Assembly (NCBI RefSeq): GCF_040954645.1
Contig: NC_092810.1
Location: 9,222,185 to 9,286,184 of the forward strand
Direction: 5' to 3'
DNA from: Diabrotica undecimpunctata
Taxonomy: Eukaryota; Arthropoda; Insecta; Coleoptera; Chrysomelidae
Length of the DNA: 64,000 nt
Shown one piece after another: positions 52,824-63,261 of the stretch (within the stretch, counting starts at the first letter, position 1; every line of letters begins with the position of its first letter). The notes under the pieces are model-generated. The model was not told where the DNA came from. It ran no database searches and worked only from the letters and a program-made list of their open reading frames with translations. The translations under genes were made by a program, and so were the position numbers.

Positions 52824-54724
52824 ATGGATGTGTTTATGCCGATTGCTTTGTGTGTTATTTTTATTATTTTGTTTACTATTTGTGGTTGGTGCTGCAAAAG
52901 AAAACGCGAGGGCACTGTTTATGGATGTAAGTATTACTTTTTCATACTAATTAAGTATATTGAGCCAGTGCAAGTTAACTAGTACAAGTTTTGCGATAGA
53001 TTAATTCACGTGGCCGTTAAAAAATAATAAACATATGACACCTTCATGACCTTTCAGTTTTGTTTTATTAAACAATGACAATGGACTCAAAGTGTGAGCA
53101 AATTTGATACATGATTCTTGCCCAACTTATAATCCTGTCAAAGCCATCTAATCTTTCTTTTCATGCCCTCAAGTGCTTAAACCTTAAAATACAATTTTAT
53201 ATTAAAAAATACCAACATTCCTTTGTAGTTTTACATTTTTGAAAATAATATCTATTTTTGCCCTTGTTTATTTGGTCAATATGATAAATATAAACTCCTT
53301 TTAGAAACTAATAAGCAATTAATCATGCCTGATGAATCATACATGTATCAAAACACCAGAGGATAATATCAAAGAATATAGAGGCATATCCTTCTATAAT
53401 TCTTTGATAATATATCACATTTATACCATTTTATTTTAACTTAACTAAATTTGCCTACCTGAAATGAGGACATTATGGATTTATCATTCCACTATAAACT
53501 TTATGCAGGAAATGTACAGCTCCAGTTAATGATTCAACATGTTTCACAGTAAACTTAAAAAAAAACAATATGTGTCCCTATTACATAAATTTGTACAATA
53601 TTTACTTATAATTTAAAACTTTTTAAGTTATTATATGACCAACTAGAACAACTATGGCCCAAATAAAATGTATAATAGGTTTCTTAAAAGATGTCCAGGT
53701 ATCTGGGCAGTTATCTAAATCCTTAGAGTTCATTTACAATAAGTTTTTCTGGCAACAGACATTTCTCATACCTTAAAGAAAGATACTTTGTGATACTAGT
53801 TTTTAAGCAGGTATTTATTAAAGGACAAAACCCAATTTGGATTTGAATAATGAACCTTAAGCAATATAGGTAGATACAAGTTAGAAGTGAAAACGTTTGA
53901 ATGAACCAATTTTTTTTTCCTTTAGTCTTACTTCTCCTTTCAATGTTGCTGCCAGTAGATCTTGTGTTTAACTATTTTTTAAATTGTTAACTCTGTGTTC
54001 TGGAAATATAAGGTACATTGTTGTTTGGAATGGATCACTCTATATATTTTCTTTTTGATAAAAGATTGAGTATTTTTCATGTCATACTCCCTATATATAA
54101 GTGCCATAGTTTTGGAGTTATAGCTAAATATTATATCCACAAAAATTAAAATGAAACATTAAGATTTACAATAACAACTCTCATGTTTCAATAAAATATT
54201 ATTTTTGGTGAAAGTTACATGGATCATTGAATGATATTAGGATAACAAGATATATTGTGAGCACATTAGTAAAAAAGTGTCATGAAACTGATGTAGTAAA
54301 AGATTTATGCTAATCATGGGACTGAAAATCTGCACCAACTCAAAATAAATCTTTGTGTTCAATCTAGATATCTGTGTAGTGTTAAAAGTAGGTCATTTAC
54401 ATAGTAAACAACTATGAAACTTTAGTAAACATAAAGTAATGCCAAACTGTTGTTTGGGGTATTGTTGTTGTCTGAAAGTTTCGAATAATGAAATTTGTGA
54501 ATTAAAAAGCAAATGGTAAATACTTATTTTATTTGGTATAATGCTGCTTTTTAATTGCCACACCATTTACATTTCTTTCAATAAAAATGAGTCCAATTAT
54601 TTTGTCACCTATAATTTCAGCTCAAATATTAAATTTTTCTGGATACCGAGTGGATATTCATGCACTCAATGAAGATTTTGATATGGCCTGTATCTACTAT
54701 TACATGACACTAGCATTACATTAA
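52824..54724 (+). CDS. Small single-pass membrane protein, copy 2 (complete)
   Basis: Exon 1 is 52,824-52,926 and exon 2 is 54,621-54,724 (TAA at 54,722-54,724); donor gtaagt, acceptor ATTTCAG, phase 1. The product has 68 residues: a very short N-terminus (MDVF), a membrane helix (MPIALCVIFIILFTIC), a basic dicysteine cluster (GWCCKRKRE), a short linker, then QILNFSGYRVDIHALNEDFD and MACIYYYMTLALH. AATAAA at 54,858-54,863 follows. It is probably a type III protein with the basic stretch in the cytosol, and the juxtamembrane Cys pair could be palmitoylated. I do not recognise the family. The exon-1 layout agrees with copies 1, 3 and 4, and exon 2 weakly agrees with copy 3 (LN, Y, D, D.MA). Confidence 0.65.
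52930..54618. other. Intron of small membrane protein copy 2
   Basis: About 1.7 kb, AT-rich, without recognised element or further exon. Confidence 0.45.
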
Positions 54725-54869
54725 GTTTTTAAGAAGTGTAACACTTTCAGTACACTGATACTTTTTCATAAGAAAAGAGTTAATATGGAAAAAATCATGG
54801 ATGCTTTAATTCTTCAGTGAAACATCATCTAATGATGTGCCACATGTATATACATGTAATAAAAAACAA

Positions 54870-55319
54870 GCTTAATTATCTGGCCGTTTATAGTTGGATT
54901 GTAGAGTATAATATATCAAAATTGATGTATTCCCAATATGGTAACAAGGACTGGAATAATCGGGCATATTTATGTTGCATATTATAAAACACGAAAAAAA
55001 ACATTTCAAATGGACCATAGTAAATGAGAGTGATAACTCACTACCCTTTTTGGATATTTTAATCTCTAAAGAGGATATACATTATACAATATAAATTAAA
55101 TACAAAATATTGAGAAATTTGATGTATGTATTTAGCTTATTTAAAAAAATACCGTTATTTAAAATGGGATAAATTAATAATTTAAAAATTTTATGTATTT
55201 AATGTTGACGAAAATTATACATAATTTCAAAATTTCACCTTGTATTATTCATAATAGATACCTCATAAGAAACTTTTTTAAGATGATGTTGTTAAGTAGA
55301 TTCTGAAAACAAAAAAGTA
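54870..55319. other. No gene; repeat shared with 60.2 kb
   Basis: 54,930-54,972 (tgtattcccaatatggta ... ggactggaataat) resembles 60,225-60,270 (tatattcccaatagggtc ... ggattggaattat), so a common dispersed repeat lies in both places. Confidence 0.45.
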
Positions 55320-55349
55320 TACAGGGTACTTTATCAAAAACGCACAGGG

Positions 55350-56425
55350 ACATCATTATCATTGATGCTACAGCCCTATAAAAGAGCATCGACCTTCCCA
55401 AGTCTATTACGCCAGTCAGTTTTATCCATTGCCAACTGTTGCCAGTTTGCTGCACCTATTTTTTTACCATCCTCATCTACACCATCCCTCCATCTGAGTT
55501 TTGGCCTACCCCCCTACTTCTATTTCTCACAGGTTGTGACATAAGGATTCTTCTAGGAGGGTTGTTTTGCTGTGATCTTGCCAGATGTTCTGCCAATCTT
55601 AGTTTTCCTATGTTTATAAGAGATACTACGTCTTTACCACCAAATATATGTTTATATCTGTGATATATCTCGTAGTTATACCTCCTTCTCCAAACACCAT
55701 TTTCACAGATGCCACCGAATATTCTTCTCAGGATCCTTTGTTCAAATATAAACAGGAGGTTTTCATCTGTCTTGGAAATGGTCCATGTCTCCGATCCATA
55801 TGTCAACACTGGTTGTATAAGGGTTTTGTATATGGTTATTTTTGTTTTTTGGCTGAAGTTTCTGCTTCTCATATGTCTACTAAGTCCAAATTAACATTTG
55901 TTTGCTAGGATTATTCTTCGCTTGATTTCTTCTGTCATGACATTCTCCTTGGTGATCAGGGAGCCTAAGTATGTGAATTTGTTCACCACTACAAAGGTAG
56001 AGTTATCAACCGTGAATTGGTGGCCGATGTTTCTGGCTCTATTGTTGGGTGTTGATGCCATTCTCTTACATTTCTTCTAGCTTGCGTGTTGTGCAGGCAA
56101 CTAGGTCAACATCATCTGCATATGCCAAAATCTGGGATGATTTATTAAAAATGTTTCCTCTGTTGTCTATTTGGGCATCCCTGACCGCCTTTTCCAGAGC
56201 TATGTTGAAAAGGAGACACGCCAGCGCATCTCCCTGTCGCAGCCCAACATATGTTTCAAATGCCTGTGATTTTTCGCCCTGTATTTCAACTTTGCGAACA
56301 ACTTTACACATTGTAGCCTTAACCACTCTTATCAGTTTATCAGGGATGTGGAATTCATCCATGGTTTCATACAATTTATTTCTGAGGACACTATCATAGG
56401 CCGATTTAAAATCTATGAAAAGTTT
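55350..56425 (-). mobile_element. LINE copy inserted in the Tc1/mariner element
   Basis: The minus strand encodes FIDFKSAYDSVLRNKLYETM (palm A), VGLRQGDALACLLFNIALEK (block B), ILAYADDVDLVA (catalytic), TIYKTLIQPVLTYGSETWTI and IFEQRILRRIFGGI, in that order from 56,420 down to 55,480, with frameshifts. Its 3' end at about 55,350 has tATCATTATCATT units. It is the same family as 31,735-33,250, which lacks the YADD block present here. Confidence 0.88.
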
Positions 56426-56636
56426 TTCATGTAGATGTGTAGAATTTTGTAAATGGGTTTTAATAAAATACCAAAATCAAGATTTTACAAAAAAAATTAT
56501 TTAGTGTGATGAATCGAAGTTTACAAAAAATGGTATGTTTAACCGCCATAATAGTCACTACTGAAGTGACGAAAATCCTCAGTTCACGTGGGATAGTAGA
56601 TTTCAAGCATAATTTGAGTTCAATGTTTTTTGTGCT

Positions 56637-56903
56637 GTGAAAAATAATAAGATAGTCTCTCTCATGATTTATGACAAAAATTTAAACGGAGAGTGTTACT
56701 GCAACATTTTACGGCAAGTAATTTTACCAGCACTGCACGCTTTACATAATAATAAGGCTAACGCGGTTTGGTTTCAACAAGATGGAGCACCGGCTCACAA
56801 TATTCTAGGAGTCGGCACATTGCTTGATGAAATATTTAGCGATAGACAGATAGCTAATAAAGATCGGTTTCTCTGGTCACAAATATCCTGTTGTCACTGT
56901 TAG
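56637..56903 (+). pseudogene. Tc1/mariner transposase core fragment
   Basis: 88-residue open piece containing NKIVSLMIYDKNLNGECY and VWFQQDGAPAHN. After DRFLW the frame shifts and the third catalytic block is displaced. Part of the element at 55,322-57,409. Confidence 0.75.
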
Positions 56904-57643
56904 ATTACTACATTTGGGGATATGTTAAAAATAAGTCATTCTCTGAACCTGTGATTACTGGGAAAGGTATAATAAATAAAGTCCTTCAAGTTCTTACCGA
57001 AATAGATGGAGAATCAATATCAAGAGCTACTAATGAAACTCTGATTAAAAGAGTTCATAAATGACTGGATGTTGATGGGTAACATTTTGAACATTTATTA
57101 CATTAACAAGCTAGTGCCTATTTTCTTTGATAGCATATTTTTAATCGTTCAATGTTTAACTTACAATATGAAAGTTGTAAATTAACACAACATAGTCTAT
57201 GAAAAAAATTTTTTTTGTGACAAAAATGTGTAAAGTTAATTTATTTGAAAACTACAAGAGATAGGTATAGGGAATACTAATACAGATCGATAGGGAAAAA
57301 CATGTTTTTCTAAAATAATAAATCAAAAAATACAGGTTGCCACATTTGAAAAAAGGAATTAGGCGAAAATTTAGGATGCCTGTTTTATGCCAATTTTGAA
57401 AGCACCCTGTATAATAATGAAAAAGACAATTTTACACTGTAAACGTTAATGCTGTGTGGTTATTAAGTTCCTAAGGAATTTAAACTTTTATTCAAATTAC
57501 ATTAGAGGATATTGAACTTTATATACACAGTAGAAAAGTGTAATTTTAATATAAAAACTCGAAAACGGTTCACCATAGGTATAGAGAAGTATTAACAAAA
57601 AATGTTCAGAATAACGTGAATATTTCCAAAATTAAAAAGTATA

Positions 57644-57831
57644 CAGGGTGTCCCATTAAAAAAACGAAGTTTTAAGCAACTTCCGGTATAACCGGAAGTA
57701 GAAAATAGATGAAAATATTTTCATTAAATAGGTCACTCTTCAAAACCCCTTCGTTCCAATTTTCATGATTCAGGTACCTTTATTTTAGTTCTCGAGATAT
57801 TTCTAATTGGCTGTTTATCTGCCGCACCCTG
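57644..57831. mobile_element. MITE with CAGGGTG ends
   Basis: 188 bp, TA-flanked, ends CAGGGTGTCCC and (reverse) CAGGGTGCGGC. It contains two short palindromes, including cttccggtataaccggaag. It shares the CAGGGTG end motif with the Tc1/mariner-type element just upstream and may be mobilised by such an element. Confidence 0.72.
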
Positions 57832-57839
57832 TATATAAA

Positions 57840-58110
57840 ATATTTTTAAAATAAGGACAGAAACAACTTTATTCCATAAGTGGTTTCCACACTGTGTATA
57901 ACTTAATGTATACTCATCCTAACGATTATATTATTTTTACTGATAGCAGAATCGAATTCTTTCAAGAATCGAGAACTATATTATAGTAAGAATAGAAAAC
58001 TTTCTCGAGAACCGAGAACCGGTATTCATTTTAACCTTGATATAGTGTTTGATTCTAAATTCTGCAATAATTCTTGATCACTGCAACACTAAAATTTTGT
58101 TATTTCGCTG
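57840..58110. other. Upstream flank of small membrane gene copy 3
   Basis: AT-rich. The last 30 bases before the ATG (ttgttatttcgctgaataa) are closely repeated before copy 4 at 60,820-60,840, which points to duplication of gene and promoter together. Confidence 0.5.
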
Positions 58111-58116
58111 AATAAA

Positions 58117-58710
58117 ATGACTGATGCTGATCCTAGAACGGTTGTAGTAGCCATTGTACTATGTATAGTTAAATTAATGTTTTTAATTTACTATTGTTTC
58201 TATAGAAGACGACGAAATTTTTCAAGTGAGTTATCATTTTTGCTGTATATATACCAGTGAAAAGAATACTATTTTATATTGCTCTGAAGTTCTTTATTGT
58301 GTATAAAAACAACTATCTTTAGGTATACAATATACTTTAATTTGTAGTGGTTTATTTTTTCTTCATTATAGCTTAGATTTTCACTAGAATATTAAACTTT
58401 TTTAGCAATCTTCACTCTTTATGTCTACGTCGTCGTTTTTTTTTCATTTTCACCACATTTAAAGAAATTTCACCACTAATAGCAACGCCGCCAGCGCACC
58501 CACAATCAACAAAATATAACTTAACTGGGGTATGAAAGTCATATCCTAGTAAATTTAACATTATTTATTTTAATTTCATTTATTATTATTTGTTCAGTTG
58601 TTGATGCACTGAATTGGAACATGTATGATTTATTCGTACCTGATTATGGAATGGCGCTCGCATCAATTATGCTAGTGATAGATAAATTAATAAACTTACA
58701 GTGCCGTTAA
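58117..58710 (+). CDS. Small single-pass membrane protein, copy 3 (complete)
   Basis: Exon 1 is 58,117-58,225 and exon 2 is 58,598-58,710 (TAA at 58,708-58,710); donor gtgagt, acceptor TTGTTCAG, phase 1. The product has 73 residues: MTDADPRTV, a membrane helix (VVAIVLCIVKLMFLIYY), CFYRRRRNFS, then IVDALNWNMYDLFVPDYGMA and LASIMLVIDKLINLQCR. AATAAA lies at 58,763-58,768, 53 bp after the stop. Exon 1 and its flanks are clearly homologous to copy 4 (60,843): MTDADP/MADANP and IVKLMFLI/IVKLMVLI. The second exon shares LN..., Y, D and MA with copy 2. Function unknown; the charged N-terminus and basic juxtamembrane cluster suggest one fixed topology. Confidence 0.68.
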
Positions 58711-58888
58711 TAATTTCCCACATCGACTACGTGTCGTATCAATTTTAAAATTTAACAAGTTCAATAAATATGTTGTAATCTAAGGGTTATTAGACCTTAC
58801 TATTTGGCTAGATTCGATTACTAGCGTTTTCTCTGATGATGATGGAAAACAATTTAAATATCATTTTAAGTTTTTTAAACATACGGTA

Positions 58889-58950
58889 AAACATTCTATC
58901 GGTATTAATTATACAACTAACCATTTCCTGGTAATACCGATAGAATGTTT
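58889..58950. repeat. 19-bp perfect hairpin
   Basis: aaacattctatcggtatta at 58,889-58,907 is exactly complementary to 58,932-58,950, with a 24-nt loop. No poly(T) or gene context explains it. It overlaps the start of the decayed exon-1 copy at 58,937. Confidence 0.8.
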
Positions 58951-58990
58951 ATGTTGCAGAAAACGGCTAAAGGTTATCTGTGAATAATTA
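58937..58990 (+). pseudogene. Fragment of a small membrane gene exon 1
   Basis: tttatgttgcagaaaacgg followed by ctaaaggttatctgtgaata matches the end of exon 1 and start of the intron of copy 4 (60,917-60,960: ctatgttgcagaaaacgac then aaaagtttgcatgtgag). The upstream half, including the ATG and membrane segment, is missing. Confidence 0.55.
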
Positions 58991-59026
58991 TTTTTGGTTT
59001 TATTCTATCATCAAAAGAATAATATA

Positions 59027-59703
59027 CAGGGTGAGTTATGAGGACCTGTACCGGGTGATCCAATAAGCCGATCTCTTGGCTATATATCAGAAACTATTCA
59101 TGTTATAACTTTAAGAGAAAAAATTCGTAGTAAAAGTGGCCAAGAGACATCGCGGGAAATAACTTTCAAGTTTCTGGGTTTACCGCTAGGGGGCGTAACC
59201 TGTGAAGAAAAATTTTAAAACCAGTTTTTTGTGAAATATGCCCAATTATACCAAGTATTAAATAAGTAAACTAGAAAGAGGCCTAAATTCCGCACAAATT
59301 TGATCAAGTATTTTTTTTTATTTTTTCAAATAAAGGGCGGGGGAGAGTGGGACTGTAGATTGTGTAGAGTGATTTGTGGATAAATAACTCTGGTTTGGAT
59401 CAACCGATTTTAAACGAAATTAGTGTCATTAGAAAGAGTGTGGATGATTTAATTTACATCTACTATAAAACAATTGCATTTAGTTTAAATTGTCATGGGT
59501 AGAGGGTACTTTCGAATAGAAAAAATTAAAATTTGTTTTTCTTCAAAATGTTTAATGGAAATACCTATTTATTGTAAATTATAATGGAACTGGATTAAAT
59601 TCGTAACAAAATGGCACAAACCGCATGTTGACAGCTTTTGTTGAACTCGAGATATGAATAAAAACCCATAAAGATAAGTAAGTATAGTATTGACTCACCC
59701 TTT
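59027..59703. mobile_element. MITE-like element with AGGGTGAGT ends
   Basis: Left end tacagggtgagttatgagg, right end (reverse) aaagggtgagtcaatac, each next to TA. The interior has no ORF. The ends are similar to the other CAGGGTG elements; the borders are less certain than for 57,644. Confidence 0.5.
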
Positions 59704-59814
59704 ATTATAACTTAAAATTAAATATGTGAAAGATCATACAAATATCTCGATCATTAAAACTTAATGTCCAATTAAATGGATATAAGGTTGAATGCTCGAA
59801 TAAATGAACTTTGA

Positions 59815-59960
59815 AAAAATAAAGACAAATATCGAGAACAATTTTAATAATCAAATCTTGCCCAAATACTTTCGCTTTCTACAGCATCATCAGTGGCATC
59901 TTAAATAAGCCAAGAAACGTTTTTTTAAATGAAGAAAATTGATTAACTTCGATAAAAAAC
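59815..59960 (-). mobile_element. Retroelement terminal fragment
   Basis: On the minus strand gatgatgctgtagaaagcg followed by aaagtatttgg matches the terminal signature seen in the inverted-repeat arms at 47.4/49.3 kb (gatgctttgcatattgtagaa). It is probably the 3' end of a Penelope-like element; nothing coding is attached. Confidence 0.4.
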
Positions 59961-60302
59961 TCAAAGTTAATGAATGATAAAAGTTAATCACAAAAAACTT
60001 TGTTGACGAGTGGAATTCCCTACTCTAAGATCCTCGTAAAAAGTTAAGTCCACATTTTACAACTCACGCATAGTGAAAGTATCATTTATAATTTTATAGT
60101 GATATTTTGGAGCTATTTATGCAAACAACTGCGTTTATATGCTTTATATGTTTTACACCCAAAAATCGTTATTACAGATACCGCCTAGATTAGTATATTC
60201 GGATTCGAATAATAAATCGAAATTTATGTATATTCCCAATAGGGTCACATGGATTGGAATTATTCGACAATTTCCTGATGTAATATAATAGATGAAGTAG
60301 AT

Positions 60303-60365
60303 ACTGTTTTAATGGTAATAAGCCAGAATTGAAGATTAAAATAAGTTTATTGACGTTTCAATAAA
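60303..60365. repeat. Dispersed repeat, copy a
   Basis: actgttttaatggtaataag then ttaaaataagtttattgacg is repeated in the same orientation at 63,778-63,838 with few differences. Likely the end of a common retroelement. Confidence 0.65.
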
Positions 60366-60517
60366 AAAAAAGTATCTACTTTAAAATGCCACGCAATAAA
60401 ATAGCTTCAGAACAATAATAAAAGATAAAGAAATACCCTTAAAACGAACCATAAAAGATTTGAGTGATTTGTAACTCACTAAATACCCTTTCACGGTCTT
60501 TTAGTCTCTAAGGGGGG

Positions 60518-60521
<4 letters not shown>

Positions 60522-60597
<76 letters not shown>
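60522..60597. repeat. (TA)n microsatellite
   Basis: About 37 units of TA/AT. Confidence 0.97.
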
Positions 60598-60599
<2 letters not shown>

Positions 60600-60842
60600 A
60601 AGGATTATATTTTGTGAGGAAACTAGTTACTTTTCAAATGAGTTGCTACGTAGTTTCTCTTCTTATTTAGTAATAACAAATTAAGTATGAAAATGACATG
60701 TTTAAAAGTAAAAAAAATAAACTGTTAAAAGAACGTCTGTGTGAGTTTGTTTACAAAGATAAAAATAGATTATGCTGTACTTCACTCCGTTCATCATCTT
60801 ACATATTTTTAAAGATTATATTTTGTTAGTTCGCTGAATAAG

Positions 60843-60948
60843 ATGGCTGATGCTAATCCTGGAATAGTTTTCATATCCATAATAATAGTTATAGTTAAAT
60901 TAATGGTTTTAATATGCCTATGTTGCAGAAAACGACAAAAGTTTGCAT
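60843..60948 (+). CDS. Small membrane protein copy 4, first exon only
   Basis: ATG at 60,843: MADANPGIVFISIIIVIVKL, then MVLICLCCRKRQKFA, a membrane helix followed by the basic dicysteine cluster. Donor gtgagt at 60,949, phase 1, as in copies 1-3. No matching second exon was found before the end of the window. A Tc1 element with its own LINE insertion begins about 730 bp downstream, so the second exon may have been displaced, deleted or lie further right. Confidence 0.55.
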
Positions 60949-60959
60949 GTGAGTTATCA

Positions 60960-61670
60960 TTTTTGCTTTATCAGTTTTAATATATATATATATCATTGTG
61001 AAAATAATATATGTATTTTATATTGTTGTGAAGCTATTCTCTTGTGCCATTTTTAAGTTATATATTTACAATATCTTTAATGGAAATGAATTACAATGGG
61101 AATTATTTTGACCTTTCGATTTGCATTTCGGAAACGGTTCTCAAAATATCAATTAACCAAATTATTTTGTTTGATTACTTCGTATGTACTACACTCGGAT
61201 GCAAAAAAACGCAACGGAGAAAATTTTGGCGAAATTCAAAGTATTTCAATTTTTTTATTTTTAGCCCTATTTTGATGATTTTTTTAGCACACTGTGTATA
61301 TATTTATAAATTTTAATTTTTTATAGTCAGTTTTTTGATAAAATTTAATATTTGACTTACTGTACGGGGTTAATTAAAACATGGTTTTATTATCCTACCT
61401 TTGAAACATCCTGTGGAATAATTCTGTTTGCGAATTTTCGTAAAACCTTATTTTTCGGTTTCAACTTTATCTCCTAAGCATTGTGTTTTTTGTTTTATAT
61501 CAAAATATGCCTTGGTTCATTTTTTAGAGCCAAATGAATTTGCCACCCACAATTTAGGACTTTTTTGATTATGATTATTTTGGAGTTATTTTGTAATACG
61601 ACTAGGTGGCTTTGGTGACTATTATCATTATGTCATATTGACACTTACATTTTGTTTTCCTATGATTGAT
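60960..61670. other. Intron or flank; possible Tc1 5' end
   Basis: acactcggatgcaaaaaaac near 61,190 resembles Tc1-type terminal repeats, so the Tc1 element may start here. A 90-codon frame (61,044-61,316) has no recognised motif. Confidence 0.4.
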
Positions 61671-61675
61671 CATTT

Positions 61676-62885
61676 GTGTTGAGTGTCGAAGATTGTGCCA
61701 AAGCCGTTGCTCTGGTTGAAGATGGGCGAAATTATGAATATGTGGCTAGAGTACTACACACTCATCGCTCTATCATCCAAAGGATCATCATCATCATTTT
61801 GGCTTTGCAACCCTGTGTGGGTCCTAGCCTCCCCAAGAATTTTTCTCCAGTCGTCCCTATCCATCGCCTTCCTCCGCCAAGCACGTATTTCCATATTTCT
61901 CATGTCTTCATCGATGTTATCTAGGAATCTTGTTCTGGGTCTTCCTCTTCTTCTTTGACCAATAGGTCTATCAAGGAGCGTTTTTCTAGCTGGGTCGGTT
62001 TGCTCCATCCGCATTACATGGCCTACCCACCTCAGACGTCCTATCTTTATGTGTTTTACGATATCTGGTTCCTGGTATATCCTATCATCCAAAGGATAGT
62101 GGATCGTTTTATACGAGTCAACGCCTTGCGGGATCGTCATTTAACAGCGGTGCAAACAAGAAATCAGATTCAGGAGGTTCGAGGCAATAATTTAAGTGTA
62201 TTTACAGTTCGTCGAAGATTACATGAATTTGGTTTGCAAAGTTGCAGACCAGCAACTGTGCCCAAATTACTTCCACGGCACAGAGTGGCTAGACTACAAT
62301 TTTTCAGGGAACATTTACATTGGAATTTATCACAGTGGAGTAATGATCTTTTTACGGATGAGTCGAGATACTGTCTTCGCTCATCACATGGGAGAGAACG
62401 AGTATGGCGTCGAACTGGAGAGAGATTTTGGGAGTGCGCTTTCAGTCCCCGCGTTAGCCATGGGGAGTTCGGTGATGGTATGGGCAGGAATATCCTGAAA
62501 GGCGCACACTGAATTGGTATTTATTGAGGGTTCGTTGACTGCACCCTTTTCTCAATATATCGGCGATGATTTTCTATTAATGCAAGATAATGCGCGACCC
62601 CACTCTGCAATGTGTGTCACGCAATATTTAGAGGAAGTTGGTATTAATAAAATGAACTAGCCAGCGTGTTCGCCAGATCTGAACCCAATAGAGCACGTTT
62701 GGGACATGCTTGGAAGAAATATTAGAGGTCGCGAAGTCGCACCAGCCTTAATTAACGAACTTCGCTTGGCTCTAGAAGAGGAATGGCAAAACATCCAGCA
62801 AGATGATATTCGCAACCTCATAGACAGCATGAGCCGACGTGTACAGGCAGTTATAGAGGCTAGGGGAGGGAATACAAAGTATTAA
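61676..62885 (+). mobile_element. Tc1-type transposase, interrupted by LINE insertion
   Basis: The plus strand encodes AKAVALVEDGRNYEYVARVL (HTH), then after the LINE insertion NQIQEVRGNNLSVFTVRRRL, SNDLFTDESRYCLRSSHGRE (first Asp), VWRRTGERFWECAF, then in shifted frames SVMVWAGIS, LLMQDNARPHSA (second Asp) and PACSPDLNPIEHVWDMLGRN (third acidic residue), and a normal end RGGNTKY with TAA at 62,883-62,885. Frameshifts near 62,450-62,500 and a TAG at about 62,660 (place of a Trp) inactivate it. Confidence 0.9.
61786..62081 (-). mobile_element. 5'-truncated LINE inserted in the Tc1
   Basis: 296 bp bounded by a 16-bp target duplication ctatcatccaaaggat (61,770-61,785 and 62,082-62,097). The minus strand encodes IVKHIKIGRLRWVGHVMRME, then GQRRRGRPRTRFLDNIDEDM and DRDDWRKILGEARTH, the ORF2 C-terminus, with a 3' tail of GAT units. 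It is the same family as 31,735-33,250. Confidence 0.93.
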
Positions 62886-63101
62886 GTTATTTTTTAGTAG
62901 TTTTTTTTTATGTTTTGTTATTGTTATCATTGTTCATTAAAACCAAGATCATGTCGTTGCTTTTAATCATTATTTAAATACAGTGCTTCAGGGATTTCGA
63001 TATGACATTCCTTCGATATCAATCACCAAAGCCCCCATCGTCGTATTTCAAATTAATACAAAAGATAATGGTGATAATAGGAAAAGTCGTAATTTGTGAG
63101 C

Positions 63102-63165
63102 TGTGGCGCACCCGGGGCGAGGGGGAGGGGTGGTTTGGGGGTTAAATCCCCCCCAGAGCATATAA
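63102..63165. mobile_element. Fragment related to the MITE at 19.1 kb
   Basis: gtggcgcacccggggcgag and gttaaatcccccccag correspond to gtggcgcaccgtggggg and gttaaacccctccccccag at 19,133-19,182. Only the left part is present. Confidence 0.55.
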
Positions 63166-63261
63166 AGTAAAAAATATATAAAGAATAGTATGAAAATGTA
63201 ACTTGTCTTTTACACACATAATTAATAATACTTTTCATTATATTTAGATATAGATACCTAA

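Larger units (their letters stand above)
55322..57409 (+). mobile_element. Tc1/mariner-superfamily element split by a LINE
   Basis: TA-flanked (55,320-55,321, 57,410-57,411) with inverted ends CAGGGTACTTT and (reverse) CAGGGTGCTTT. The plus strand at about 56,495-57,064 encodes the back half of a transposase: DESKFTKNGMFNRHNSHY, then LMIYDKNLNGECYCNILRQV, then VWFQQDGAPAHN (second catalytic block), then after a frameshift VKNKSFSEPV. The 5' half was replaced or displaced by a LINE (55,350-56,425). Confidence 0.78.
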
